DNA of 64,000 nt from Aedes albopictus (Eukaryota; Arthropoda; Insecta; Diptera; Culicidae): the NCBI RefSeq assembly GCF_035046485.1, contig NC_085137.1, forward strand, positions 445,412,334 through 445,476,333, read 5' to 3'. Below, in pieces: positions 11,618 to 23,354 of the stretch (its first letter is position 1; every line of letters begins with the position of its first letter). The notes below the pieces were generated by a model. The model was not told where the DNA came from. It ran no database searches and worked only from the letters and a program-made list of their open reading frames with translations. A program made the translations under genes and the position numbers.

Positions 11618-11975
11618 CCTCACGGAAGTGGACAAGTTCACCTATTTGAGGTCTTCGTTGTCCGGTGATGCGCTGCAGGAAATAAACTCCATCGATTTGT
11701 CTGCAGCCAATTACGCGGTAGCGTGGAAGGCATTGGAGAGCCGTTTCGAAAACAAGAAGTTGATCGTCAAGGCGCATCTCGATGCACTCTTCGCCGTGGA
11801 GACGCTCAGAAGGGAAGGATACGACGAACTCAACCGGATGATCAGCACGTTCGAGAAAAACCTTCAGATGCTGGAGAAGATCGGAGAAAAACCATCGGAT
11901 TGGAGCACGATTCTCGCATATATGGTTTGTTCCCGATTAGACATGGCTACCCTGCGCCACTGGGAAACCCACCAC
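11618..11975 (+). pseudogene. gag: BEL gag, middle part
   Basis: Continues gag in frame after the first MITE: a helical capsid-like region with conserved-looking W-K-A-L-E-S-R-F, H-L-D-A-L and L-R-H-W-E-T motifs. It is cut at 11975 by a second MITE and picks up again at 12416. Residues read past 11975 belong to the MITE. Confidence 0.85.
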
Positions 11976-12407
11976 CAGTGCTACAATTTTTCGACAGGCC
12001 TTTATGATAGCGATATTTTGCTTTTTTCATTTTCTCCGTTTTGTTTTTCCTGTCAATGTTGCTTTCCGATCAGCAACACGGGAGCGAAATGAAACAGGTA
12101 CTCACACTCGCACGCAGCGTGCTGAAAGCGAGAGCTGACCGGGCTAAATTTCCATTCAATTTTCTGTATTTGAGTGTTTTCACCCGTGGTATTGTATAGG
12201 GCACTCACTCTCACAAGCTACCGCTTGAGACGAATAGCCTTTCAGCATGAGTAGTGTGTCGATGATTGGGAATTGATCTTGTAGGGTCGCTCACGAATGG
12301 AGCTCTCGGACTCTGTCAGTTCTCACATCGAGGAACTGAAAACGATTGCCGCAGTCATTCATTTTCGGATGAAAAACAGGCACTGACACTGATATTTTGC
12401 AGGACTG
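11976..12407. mobile_element. hAT-type MITE inside BEL gag
   Basis: 432-bp element with ends CAGTGCTACAATTTTTC and, inverted, CAGTCCTGCAAAATATC. The exact 8-bp target duplication CCCACCAC lies at 11968-11975 and 12408-12415. CAG-initial inverted ends with 8-bp duplications are the hAT signature. It has no coding capacity and is a different family from the MITE 365 bp upstream. Confidence 0.9.
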
Positions 12408-12415
12408 CCCACCAC

Positions 12416-15400
12416 AACAGCAAGGAAGTTGCACAGTATCCCGCTGTGATGGACTTTCTGAAGAGTCACTGCTCCGTTCTACAGTCGATCGCTCCATCAA
12501 GGCCTACGGTTCTCATCCAGCAACGACAATCTCGTCCAGCGGTGTGCAACACATCTTTCAAGTCCACTCTGAAGTGTCACTTCTGCAGCGAGCCACGACA
12601 CTCTGTATTCCAGTGCGCAAGATTCCAGCGGATGAGCGTGCCGGAGAGGATTGAGGCTGCAAACAGGAACAAGCTCTGCCGGAATTGTTTGTATCCTGGA
12701 CATTTCGCCAGAACCTGCGAGAAGGGAACGTGTCATCAGTGCCATCAGAAGCATCACACACTGCTGCACTCTGACGCACCCAGATCCTCCGTTCCACCCA
12801 CGCAGTCAAGACCGTCGACAGTCAATCAACAACCTAGACAGCCACAATCCAGACCGCCAACACCGAACCAACAGACACGGACTGCTAACACTGCAAACAC
12901 ATCAGACTCACACACTCAGCCAGCCACAGAACACGCCACCACAAGCCAAACACATGTAGCTCTCCCAATTACACCGACACAAAACATCATTCTCTCGACC
13001 GCACTAGTCAGCATTCAAGACCGCTACGGCAACCCTGTGGTAGCGCGAGCTCTGCTCGACTCGTGTTCGCAGCATTGTCTCATGACAAGAGGTTTCGCTA
13101 GCAAGCTGAAGCTAGACGAAACGCCGGTCTATCTGTCGATTCAAGGCATTGGATCGTCGCAAGCAGTGTCGACAAAGCTGATTACCGCTGTAGTAGGTCC
13201 AAGGTCGCCGAACATATCGTCGTTCGTCGAAGAAATATCGTTTCATGTGTTGCCAAAGCTGACTGTTTCACTACCGACTGCAAGCTTCTGTGTCACAACG
13301 TGGAATCTTCCGAATCCCTCGCTGCTAGCGGATCCCAAGTTTTTCGAGATGGGACCGATAGACATCATCATCGGAGCAGAATACTACATGGAGCTGCTCA
13401 AAAACGAACGGCGGAGGGCAACAGACGACGGCCCGACTCTACAAGACACCGTGTTCGGATGGATTGTTTCCGGTCCTGTTCCCGAGAGTCCGACTGCTGC
13501 AACGTACTCCATAACCCACGTTTGTTCGACGGCGGAGATCCAAGATCAACTTTCCCGATTCTGGGAAGTAGAGACTTGCCAGTCAACCAGCACGCTGTCG
13601 GTCGAAGAATCGGCCTGCGAGGAGTTTTTCGATAGGACGACATTTCGGGACGAAGAAGGGAAGTACGTAGTCACACTGCCGAAGAAGGAGAGAATGATCC
13701 AGCAGCTAGGCGACTCCAGATCCACAGCAATCAAGCGCTTTTTGGGAGTCGAACGGCGGCTCGCGATGAATCCAGAACTGAAGAAGCAGTACGCGGAGTT
13801 CATGCGCGAATATCTGGACATGGGCCACATGAGAGAGCTTTCCGAGGATGATGCGAGCGCGTTGTCGTATTACTTGCCTCATCACGCTGTTCTGAAGCCA
13901 AACAGCACGACTACGAAGCTGCGTGTCGTTTTCGATGCCTCCTGCAAGACTTCCAGTGGGATTTCGCTGAACGATGCTCTAATGGTGGGACCCGTTGTGC
14001 AGGACATGATCGTGGACATCACACTCCGGTTCCGTACGCACCGATTCGCCCTCGTAGGAGACGTCGCTAAAATGTACCGCATGGTACTGATGAATGCAGC
14101 CGATCAGCAGCTGCAAAGGATCGTTTGGAGAGACAGCGCTTCAGAGCCGATCCGTACTTTCGCTCTCACGACAGTCACCTACGGAACAGCGTCCGCTCCA
14201 TACCTCGCAACGAAGTGTCTGCAGCGCCTGGCAGATGAAGGGGAAAAGTCGCATCCTGTAGCGGCAAAGGTCCTCAGAAAGGACTTCTACGTCGATGATA
14301 TGCTGTCCGGCGTAGACGACATCGAAGAAGGGAAGACACTAGTTGGTCAGATGGTAGAACTCCTGCAGTCTGCCGGGTTCTCCTTGCGAAAGTGGAATTC
14401 TAACAGCAAAGAGTTGCTGTCAGCGGTGCCGGAGGGTTTGAGAGATGAGCGCTCGATTCTGGAGCTAGATTCCTCTACCGCTGCCGTGAAAACGTTAGGC
14501 TTGACGTGGGAGCCTAGCACGGACTGCTTCCGATTCAGTTCGCCAGCTTGGAATGAGGCCGCGGAGATTACGAAGCGTTGCGTCTTGTCTGATGCGTCTC
14601 GACTATTCGACCCGTTAGGACTGGTGGGTCCGGTAATCATCCAGGCGAAGATCTTCCTTCAAGATCTCTGGAAGCAAGACTGCGAGTGGGATGAACCGCT
14701 TAGCTCGCAGCTTCAAGAGCAGTGGCGTGAGTACAGGCGAAATCTAGCAGGCCTAGACGGGATTGCAGTTCCCCGATGGGTCGGAACGAGCCGTAGCACC
14801 GAAACGATTGAGCTGCACGGATTCTGCGACGCGTCGAACAAGGCATACGGCGCATGCGTGTACGTGCGTACTGTGACAGCAGATGGGAACGTGTCAGTTC
14901 ACCTACTGACCTCCAAATCTCGGGTGGCTCCGCTCGAGAATTTGAAGAAAAACAAGAAGTCGCTGTCAACACCCCGCCTAGAGTTGTCCTCGGCACTTCT
15001 CCTCGCTCACCTCTATGAGAAAGTCGCCAAGAATATCAACGTCGTCACCAAGTGCCACTTCTGGACAGACTCGACGATCGTCGTCTGCTGGCTTTCATCG
15101 TCACCTGCGAGATGGAAACAGTTTGTGGCAAATCGTGTCTCCGAAATCCAGCACATTACGAAGGGAAGTGTTTGGAAGCACGTCGCCGGTGAGGATAACC
15201 CGGCGGACATTATTTCACGAGGAATGAGTCCAGCACAGCTTCAATACGAGTCTCGATGGTTTCACGGACCGAAATGGTTGATGTTGGACAACCAGTACTG
15301 GCCCAATTCGGCACAGATCGACGAGGACAGTCTCGACCAGGCAGACTTAGAGGAGAAAGCGATTGTCGCGGCCCTCCCCGCCGTTTCCCCTAGTGAGATC

Positions 15401-15763
15401 TTCGGACTTCGTTCGTCGCTGGTGGATCTAGTTCGACTGACTGTTCACATTCGACGGTTCAAGTGGAATTCATCGCCGGCGAATCGATCCTGTCGGAAAG
15501 TAGGCTGCATCACGTCCCAGGAGTACGATGATGCAATCAAGGAGCTGGTGAAGCTTTCGCAGCGGGAATGCTTTCCACAGGAATTCGCGGACATCGCTCG
15601 ACACGGACAGGTGCAGGATTCCTCTAGAATTTCGAACCTAAATCCCCAATTAGTTGAAGGCGTATTGTGCGTTGGCGGCCGGCTGAAGAACGCGGCTGTT
15701 CCGGATGACAGGAGCATCCGTACATACTCGACCATCGGCATCCCTTTACGAGAATCGTTGTAG
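12416..15763 (+). pseudogene. gag-pol: BEL gag C-terminus, protease, reverse transcriptase, RNase H
   Basis: A long open frame resuming gag after the second MITE. Three cysteine knuckles follow (CHFCSEPRHSVFQC, CRNCLYPGHFARTC, CHQCHQKHHTLLH), then a Q/T/P-rich linker and an aspartic protease with LLDSCSQ, where many BEL proteases have DSG or DSA. Reverse transcriptase follows, with VVFDAS, LVGDVAKM and the catalytic FYVDDM, then RNase H with GFCDAS, TDST and NPAD. It ends at a stop at 15761-15763 only because of a one-base frameshift near 15707-15713; the integrase continues in the next frame. The apparent upstream start at 12266 is a TTG inside the MITE. Confidence 0.9.
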
Positions 15764-16905
15764 TCTATTACCACCGCAAATACTTCCACGCTGGTCAACA
15801 GCAGATTGTCACGGCAGTCCGAGAGCGATTCTGGCCAACGAGCGCCAGGAATCTAGCAAGGCAGGTTTTCCACGAGTGCGTGCAGTGCTTTCGTGCGAAA
15901 CCGAAAATTCAGGAGCAACTGATGGCCGATCTGCCCCCCGAGCGAGTCAGGCCTGGTTTCCCGTTCCAAAAGGTCGGCGTCGATTACTGCGGTCCGTTCC
16001 ACGTGGTGTACCCGCAGCGTCGAGTACGACCGATCAAATGCTTCGTAGCAGTCTACGTGTGCCTAGTTACCAAAGCGGTGCATTTGGAGCTAGCGGCCGA
16101 TCTGTCGACGCAGGCATTCCTTGCGACGTTGCAACGGTTCACTGCGCGTCGTGGCAAACCTTCGTTGATTATGTGCGATAACGCGACGAACTTCGTCGGA
16201 GCTCGACGGAAGCTGGATGAGCTAGCCCAGCTGTTCGCGAGTCAGCAGTTCACGGATGCAGTGCTACGACAGACGATAGAGGACAGAATCGAGTTCCGGT
16301 TCATTCCAGCCCGCTCACCGAACTTCGGAGGACTGTGGGAATCAGCGGTGAAGTCGTTCAAAACCCTGTTCAAGCGAACGATTGGCACCCGCAGCCTGGA
16401 ATACGACAGGATGCAAACGGTGCTGGCGCAGACAGAGGCAATCCTGAATTCAAGACCGCTGACCCCGATCAGCAACGATCCGGACGACTTTGAGGCCCTC
16501 ACCCCTGGACATTTTTTGATCCAGCGGCCGCTGACGGCCATTCCGGGACCCGATCTTGGTGGAGTTCCGGAGAACAGACTTTCGGCTTGGGAAAGAATGA
16601 CGGAGTTCACCCAGAGGTTGTGGAAGAAATGGTCGGAGCAGTATTTGTCCAACCTCCACAATCGGACGAAATGGACGAGGCAGAGAGACAACATAGCTGT
16701 TGGCACTATGGTTGTTTTGAAAGAGGAGAATTTGCCACCCTTGAAGTGGCAGTTGGCACGGGTGACCGAGGTCCACCCTGGGTCTGACGGGAACATCAGA
16801 GTTGTGACCGTGCGGACCAAAGACGGCAGTTACCAGCGAGCGATCTCCAAGATCTGCGTGCTGCCAATCCGCGACAATTTTTCATCTGGCGAAGGGGAGA
16901 ACTAG
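15714..16905 (+). pseudogene. pol: BEL integrase, out of frame with the rest of pol
   Basis: Homology resumes at about 15714 in the frame displaced by one base. An H-H-C-C zinc region comes first (Y-H-R-K-Y-F-H ... HECVQC), then the catalytic core with VDYCGPF, CDNATNF and FGGLWES supplying the D, D and E residues. A C-terminal tail with P-L-K-W-Q-L-A-R and V-R-T-K-D-G-S-Y is typical of BEL. Stop at 16905. A single base loss (or gain of two) upstream is the only lesion I see in pol. Confidence 0.85.
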
Positions 16906-18318
16906 GACTCCTCCAACGGCGGGGGTCGAAAAGACCTCCGCAACCCCAGTTAAGTTATGTATTTGTTAAACTTTCGAAAAAGTAACCTCCTCATTTTTCC
17001 TCAGACATGCCTCCCTGCCATTTGGTGCAGCCAAACTTACGACACTCAAGTCAAATTTGAGTTGTCTTCCGTCCATTTTCGTCAAAATTGAGGTAATATG
17101 TGTCGTGTACGTTGGTGGTTGTTGCATGTGCATCGTTGCATCCCGTCCAGTTTGTCTCGTCAGTCTAGCAAACGGCTAGAAGTCTGGTAGTATTTTGTCT
17201 GTCCTGACACTAAAGTCACAAAACGTTTGATGTTCCGAGGTACGTCTACCGTTGCAATTGGAGGAAGAAGTGCGCAATTCAACCTCCCGGATTCCCGCCA
17301 TGATTTCGCACGGGTATGGCCAACCTGTGAAGATTAATTGGCATCGAGGATCCGTCGCAACCGCCACGGATAGCAACGAAACCGACAAACATCATCGTCA
17401 TCGAGTACAGGACCCTCCGAAACTACCATCGTTATCGTCAGAAGGACCGTCGGCGCCACACGGGCGTCCAACGGAGGCCTGAGGGCCTCCGTCCAGGCAA
17501 GTCATTCTCATTTTCAGCATTACATGTCAAAAAGCACCCTCTCATTTTATTCAGAGACCACCATCGTCACCCGCGGCACGGATTGCCTCAACATCCGTCC
17601 AAAGCCCAAGAAGAGTCAGAAGTCCAAGTCGAAGTCCACCGAGTCAAGCACATCGTATCGTGATCATCCGTAATTCAGTCGCCTGTAGTTTCTTCGAAGG
17701 CGGCGCTTAAGTCGTCTACGCAGCCAAGCACGTCGTCCGTAGTTTCTTCGAAGGCTACAATCAAGTTTGTCCAAGAAGTGATCAGTAGCCAGAACCATCC
17801 TGAGTCGTCCAAGAGTCCAGTCACCAATCGTCGAAGTCGCTTCAAGTATCGAGGCCTGTACCTGTAACATCAATCAAAATCATGGTCAAGAAATATACAG
17901 TCCACACATCGCCACCCACCCACCCTATGGAGCACATCGGTTGTCAACAAGCCCTGGCAGACAGTTGATCACCGTAAGGAACGAATTCCAGCGCAGAAAC
18001 TTGTCTGCCAGGTAAGTTGTTCCGATTTTACATGAAATTTCTACACGATACTACATCATCGTTTCCCATCCAACTGAGGCACACCGAAAAACAACAACAC
18101 CGAGCCATCCGTCCAAGCCATGAAGAGCAATAGGCAGCCGACAGCCCGTCGGTGTCAGGTATATAGGCCAAGGTCATCCCGTCGTCGTCAGTAGCAGCTG
18201 TAGTATATATAGTACATAAGAAAGTGAATTTGTTTATACCTAGGTCAATTTTGAAAACAACTGTTAGTTAGAGTAGGAGAGATTTTGCAATCAAAATGAT
18301 TCCAAGGCGGCCGGCTTA
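16906..18318 (+). other. Long non-coding 3' region of the BEL element
   Basis: About 1.4 kb between integrase and the 3' LTR without an envelope-like gene. It contains a perfect 9-bp hairpin (ACGGAGGCC TGAG GGCCTCCGT, 17471-17492) and a duplicated GTAGTTTCTTCGAAGG at about 17686 and 17740. The last bases before the LTR (CCAAGGCGGCCGGCTTA) sit where the polypurine tract is expected but are only partly purine. Confidence 0.6.
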
Positions 18319-18662
18319 TGGTCGTGCAAGGGATAGCTAGGAAGAGAATGAGTTACCCAAACGTGTTCCACAGTCGGCGCACGTCTGGTTATCTCATTCT
18401 ACCACCCGTTCTTTCTTGGTCCGTTTCGGTCGGGCCTAGCAGGTAGCAAATTCATAGATTTGAGTGCGATCGCCTCTCGATCGCCGCCGCTGCCGATCAG
18501 CTGTTTTGTATATAGTAATTGAATTAGATTGAAATATACCGCCGCGAAGACAAGAGGTCTTTCGTGTAATTTTCTGTTCGCGTAATAAATCAGTGTTGTG
18601 ATTTCTTAGTCCGTCGCGAATCTTTTAAAGTGTCCGAAAACCGTAAGTGATACGCGCGAACA
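18319..18662 (+). repeat. 3' LTR of the BEL element
   Basis: 344 bp, by eye without any difference from the 5' LTR at 9785-10128. It is followed by the target duplication TCCAC and then the rest of the split host element. Confidence 0.95.
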
Positions 18663-18688
18663 TCCACTTTACCCCCACCACCCCCCTA

Positions 18689-19146
18689 CCGAACTTGTAT
18701 CCAGGCACACTCTGATCATTTTAGAGGTTTGGCAGCAGCCTGGCTAATTTCAGACCGCAATCCTTCGGATTTTGAGACTGAAACTTGCGCCTCATTTTTC
18801 TCAAGATGTGTCTCATGAGCTACGTCTCATGCGCTGATTAAATTAGAAAATTTCACGACAAAAACTTCCTAAATGAACGAGAATTGAAACCTTAACCTTT
18901 GCATTGAGAGTCCCTAGTCGTATCGTATAGACCAACCAGACACTTGTGTTGTGTACGGAAAAAAGTTGTTGAGGTTCTTCGTTACCAAGAAGTTGTTTTT
19001 CACCTTAGATACCAACAGCTCACGCAGCGCATGAGACGAGCTCCCCGGGAGCTATTCTTCATTACACCAACAAAGCTAGCCATGAAAATGTTTGACAATT
19101 CACAGGTCATTTTGACAGTCCACACTAATGCACGAAAAAGACAGAT
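18689..19146. other. Non-coding stretch before the gap
   Basis: A 13-bp inverted repeat GTCTCATGCGCTG occurs at about 18824-18836 with its complement at about 19026-19038, possibly the ends of a small element. No genes are seen. Confidence 0.4.
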
Positions 19147-19646
19147 NNNNNNNNNNNNNNNNNNNNNNNNNNNNNNNNNNNNNNNNNNNNNNNNNNNNNN
19201 NNNNNNNNNNNNNNNNNNNNNNNNNNNNNNNNNNNNNNNNNNNNNNNNNNNNNNNNNNNNNNNNNNNNNNNNNNNNNNNNNNNNNNNNNNNNNNNNNNNN
19301 NNNNNNNNNNNNNNNNNNNNNNNNNNNNNNNNNNNNNNNNNNNNNNNNNNNNNNNNNNNNNNNNNNNNNNNNNNNNNNNNNNNNNNNNNNNNNNNNNNNN
19401 NNNNNNNNNNNNNNNNNNNNNNNNNNNNNNNNNNNNNNNNNNNNNNNNNNNNNNNNNNNNNNNNNNNNNNNNNNNNNNNNNNNNNNNNNNNNNNNNNNNN
19501 NNNNNNNNNNNNNNNNNNNNNNNNNNNNNNNNNNNNNNNNNNNNNNNNNNNNNNNNNNNNNNNNNNNNNNNNNNNNNNNNNNNNNNNNNNNNNNNNNNNN
19601 NNNNNNNNNNNNNNNNNNNNNNNNNNNNNNNNNNNNNNNNNNNNNN
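19147..19646. other. Assembly gap of 500 N
   Basis: Exactly 500 undetermined bases, probably a nominal gap size. Open frames spanning it are meaningless. Confidence 0.99.
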
Positions 19647-19669
19647 CAACATTTCCGTGACACAGGACA

Positions 19670-20089
19670 CCCTGATAAAAAAGATCATAGAGATACAACA
19701 GAATGTATTGTTACAATACGCTGAAATGAATGGTAGTTTCCATTAATTCAATTGTTTAAAACGATAGAGTAACAACAGACTCTATTGTTTTCGACCATAG
19801 CATGTATTGTAAATGTCACTTTTACAATAGAAAATGGGGGTTGTTATGTATCTTTACCATAAAAAAATCCAAATTTTTTGGAGCAAATTCAAGTCAACTA
19901 CCATTCAATTTATGGTGTTTTTATTATTGAAATCTCTAGTGCCATAGATTTTATTGTTCACGTATTGTAGTTTCAGTAGAGCATTTTCAGCAGGAAAATA
20001 AGTACACAATATAATTTGTTGTTGAACAGTCAAATTTATCATTATTTAATGGTAGTTTATGGTGATTCTATTGGAAATTTTTATCAGGG
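19670..20089. mobile_element. MITE with CCCTGATAAAAA inverted ends
   Basis: 420-bp AT-rich element with perfect 12-bp inverted ends (19670-19681 and 20078-20089). The interior is rich in TTGTA/TATTGT words and non-coding. No clear target duplication was found. Confidence 0.75.
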
Positions 20090-21215
20090 CAGGTAGTACC
20101 TAACTAATCCTAGCGCAACTGGATTGATTAACCCTCCTAAAATGTTTCTTGCACCACGATGGCGTAGAATATGTTCAGCGTGGCTGTCTAGGTCATGTTG
20201 ATAAGTTAATTTTCAGATTGAAAATTATTATCGTTTGAAGAGTGAAAACATTGACAGAGGTCTAATAAAAAATTGGCAGAATGTAATACAGAAGATTGGA
20301 GAGTGCATTTTCATTAACTTCATAATCATAATCTTTCGAATAAGTTTCGAAAGCCGAATACGAAAAAAGGATCTATAATATACAGAAGAACGATCATGAC
20401 CTAATATAGTTGGATCACAATAACATAAGATCATGTTTTAGAAAAAAAAAAATACAATTGTTCTCATAGATGAGATTATGCTGGACTTTCTAATCCAGGA
20501 ATATTGCTGTTCCAAGCAAATTCCCGGTTTTTCCCGGTTGTTTGCGATTCTAGGGTAATTCCCGGTTTTCCCGGTATTCCCGGTTGAGTGGCCACCCTGA
20601 GTTAAAGATTTAATAGTTTTGCTGTAAAATTCAAAACAAAAGATATCTCATACTAATGCACTGAGGATTCGCTTTAAAATGTCATTTTTATTTTCTCTGC
20701 TTTCAACACCTACTTGCAGCATAGTTGTCCCATGTTCCAAAACAGCAAACTGAGGAAAACGCGTTTAAAACACAAAGTGAATCCATCAGCATAGCGTTAG
20801 AATTGGTATTTATCATTGAAATGTGAACAAAAAAGTTTCATAAACATTCAATTTACTTTGATTTTTTAAAGTAAAAACTGAACATGGAACAAATTGACTT
20901 GATGTTGTTTTCAAGGAGTTTCTGAAGTGTACTAACTTTTTTAGATTCTGAAAGTATACGCAAAAATAGGCCCTTTGAAGATATAAAGTCAAAATTGTCA
21001 AAAAGTAACATGGGACAACTTGCTGCTATTATGTATGACGAACTCAGAGCCAATTCTTATGAGCAAAGAAATGAAATTAAAAACTGTCCCGATTTTGTCA
21101 GGCCAAAATAGTACCAGACGCTGACAAAATCGGGTCCTTACTGTATATTCTTACAAAATCAAGAAAATACTTAAATAAGGGCGAAAGTAACATGATGGAT
21201 TTCTCTTCATCCACT
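20090..21215. other. Non-coding stretch with a CCCGG-rich repeat end
   Basis: Around 20515-20600 the words TTCCCGGTTTTTCCCGG and GGCCACCCTG occur. These resemble the end of a CAGGGTGGCCA-type transposon, like the one at 34390-34403. The short open frames are AT-rich and unconvincing. Confidence 0.45.
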
Positions 21216-21300
21216 CACGCACATCAACACCCTTATCAGAAAGAGTGATCTTCAAGCCTTTTGCAGCTATTTGTTAACGTTAAGGGTGTTGATGTGCGTG
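21216..21300. repeat. Perfect 20-bp inverted repeat with 45-base loop
   Basis: CACGCACATCAACACCCTTA at 21216-21235 is exactly complementary to 21281-21300. A transcript would fold into a precursor-like hairpin. It may be a tiny foldback element or a remnant of one. Confidence 0.85.
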
Positions 21301-21370
21301 GGTCGATGCAGATGGGCCCTAAGGGAACAAAAACATGTTTGTTTACAAAAGCAGATAAGCTCATGGATAG

Positions 21371-22113
21371 GCCCTTTTCAAATGTTTCGCGGGTTCTGAC
21401 ACATGTGTCACCACGTCGCTATTTGGTTTGTTGCTGGCGCCATATTAGCTTTCCATGCAAAACTCAATTACTTTTTAATAGAAATTAAAATTGTATCAGC
21501 AAAATTGTTGCTCTGTTGTTGTTTTCGCATTGTTATTGCTTTATCAGTTACGCAATATTCGCGAGCTACTCCGGAATTGTAAGTCCATTTTACGAGCCAA
21601 TTTTATGGATGAAATTTTGACAGGAGTTGGCGTCCTAACACGTGAATATCAATATCATCATTGTTGTCGTTTCGAAAAATGGCTCATAAGCGTTTTCAGT
21701 TGACAGGTCCGTGTATGCTACTGTTTACAACTGTCGAACAAAGGCGCAAACACTGGACTGTCATTTTCATAGAACTGTCAAAGGCCCTCAAAAGCAGCTG
21801 ATTTTGTCTTCTGATTAGGCCTATAGGGCACAGCATTGTTTTGATTTAGTATGGGATTTTGACGTTTCTTGGCCTTGTTTTTTTACATAATTTCTGTAAG
21901 AGTGAAAGAGAAGGAAAGAATTTCATGCAGTGCCCTATTGTAATTTATTTAAGAACGATGGCCTGCTAGTTACAAAATTGTTGTTCAGATCAAGTCAAGG
22001 AACCGACACGTAGACTTTGGCCTTTTACATTCCCAAACGGATGTGTTTACGTTTTGCATATGAGCCCTTTTCAAATAGTACGCTAGAATTCTCGCGTTAC
22101 ATTTGAAAAGGGC
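21371..22113. mobile_element. Inverted-repeat element with GCCCTTTTCAAATG ends
   Basis: The left end GCCCTTTTCAAATGTTTCGC (21371) is imperfectly complementary to the right end (22089-22113). The right end is also fused head to head with another copy of the same terminus at 22064-22088, forming a 50-bp palindrome centred on GAATTC. A further copy of the terminus lies at 23064-23090. The interior is non-coding. Confidence 0.55.
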
Positions 22114-23354
22114 CTATCCCCAGAACGTAAACATTGAGAAAAATCGATGCAAACATTTTTCATCACATTTCCTATTCGTATTTCAGAGTTTCAGGATTTT
22201 TCAACATGCTTTTCGTTTTAATGACACAAGAATAGATATATCTGTGCTTCAATAAGGCTGATACAAATTTTATTTTGACTTTTTGTCTCCCCCCCTTCAG
22301 ATTTTTTTGGCTGAATTTTGCATTTTGAGGGGGCAGATAAAAAAATATTTATCAAAATATCTCGATTTGGTGAAAATTCTTTAACAAATCCGACGAGTTT
22401 TAAATATTTTTCAGATTAAATGCTTTATTATTTTTATCCTCCCCCCCCCCCCTCGACCAGCCACAGAGTTGTGGGACAAAAAGTGAAATAAATATTTGTA
22501 ACGGCCTAATCAAGTTTGCATAAAATATTATCAAAAAAGCATGACAAATTATAGATAAACATGATAAGCTAGTTTGAAATGTTTCACCCGGTGTACGCCT
22601 TATTGTGAGTCTTTCTGAAATTTTCTTAGCGTGGATTGACCCCCCGAGTGAGTCCGTTGTTGACATCGTATCAAGGCTTGGCCCTTTTTGAGAGAGAGAG
22701 AAACCTCTCTGTCGGCGCTCGGGCCGAGAGCCGTTCGGAAAATTTTCGGTTGTCGGCCCTTCGAACGGGAGGACCAACAAATGAAAACAAAATTTTACCG
22801 TTATTGGCCCATTTGGAGCACGGGCTTATGAATGATTGGGAAAAAAAGCAATGATCGGCCGTTTTGAAGGTAGGGTTTATTCTGATCAGATTAACGATAA
22901 TTTCCTTGACCTTATATATGGTACATCCAATAGATTATCGTTATGAATAAATAAAACAATTACAATTACAATTAGGCGTGTGGTGTTTGCACAGTATGTT
23001 ACTGTTGGGAGATGCTATGGAATGGTATCAAAATCGATTTGTTTACTTACATTTTAGGGACAGGCCCTTTTCAAATGTAACGCGAGAATTATTCCGAACT
23101 GTCAGTCTGATTATGAGAAAATTTTGTAAACATGAAGACATAACCTTACTCATTGTTTGCCACTGCAAGATTGCATCTTCAGATCAGGGATGGCATGCTC
23201 CTCAGTGTGAGTGCAAGTGTGCGCGGTTTTAATATGAAAATGAGCTGCACTGTGCACATTTTAAGTGCGGAATGCCATCCCTGCTTCAGATTACACATCT
23301 TTTGAGTTTGAATCACAATCCCATTAACCAAAATATGCAAAATAATCAACTTAC
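22114..23354. other. Non-coding stretch with LINE-type tail and poly-C runs
   Basis: A poly-C run lies near 22440-22453. At about 22937-22975 the sequence AATAAATAAAACAATTAC followed by further AATTAC units looks like the 3' tail of a LINE on the plus strand. The body upstream is not recognisable. Confidence 0.4.

Larger units (their letters stand above)
9785..18662 (+). mobile_element. BEL/Pao LTR retrotransposon, near complete but damaged
   Basis: An 8878-bp element with two 344-bp LTRs that look identical by eye, TG...CA ends and a 5-bp target duplication TCCAC (9780-9784, 18663-18667). Order: LTR, tRNA-Tyr primer site, gag, zinc knuckles, aspartic protease, reverse transcriptase, RNase H, integrase, LTR, as in the BEL/Pao group. 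The gag is broken by two MITEs from different families (11358-11610, 11976-12407) and pol by one frameshift near 15710. Removing the MITEs and their duplications gives about 8.2 kb. No envelope gene is seen. Confidence 0.95.
8862..18686. mobile_element. TA-flanked inverted-repeat element, split by the BEL retrotransposon
   Basis: The left end GGGGTGGTGGGGGTAAAGTG at 8862 matches the complement of the right end at 18668-18686, and both sides are bounded by TA. Without the BEL insertion the element would be about 942 bp. The motif GGGGTAAAATGGAC recurs inside it (about 8892 and 9237, and inverted at about 9566 and 9584). It is non-coding. A Tc1/mariner-type origin is suggested by the TA duplication only. 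Confidence 0.7.

Noticed and set aside
12266..12407. N-terminal extension of the BEL pol frame
   Set aside because: It begins with a TTG and lies inside the hAT-type MITE; true homology starts after the target duplication at 12416.
16906..18318. Envelope gene between BEL integrase and 3' LTR
   Set aside because: No open frame longer than about 76 codons, and no signal peptide or membrane anchor seen.
18944..19724. Open frames of about 190-240 codons
   Set aside because: They are almost entirely undetermined bases of the assembly gap.
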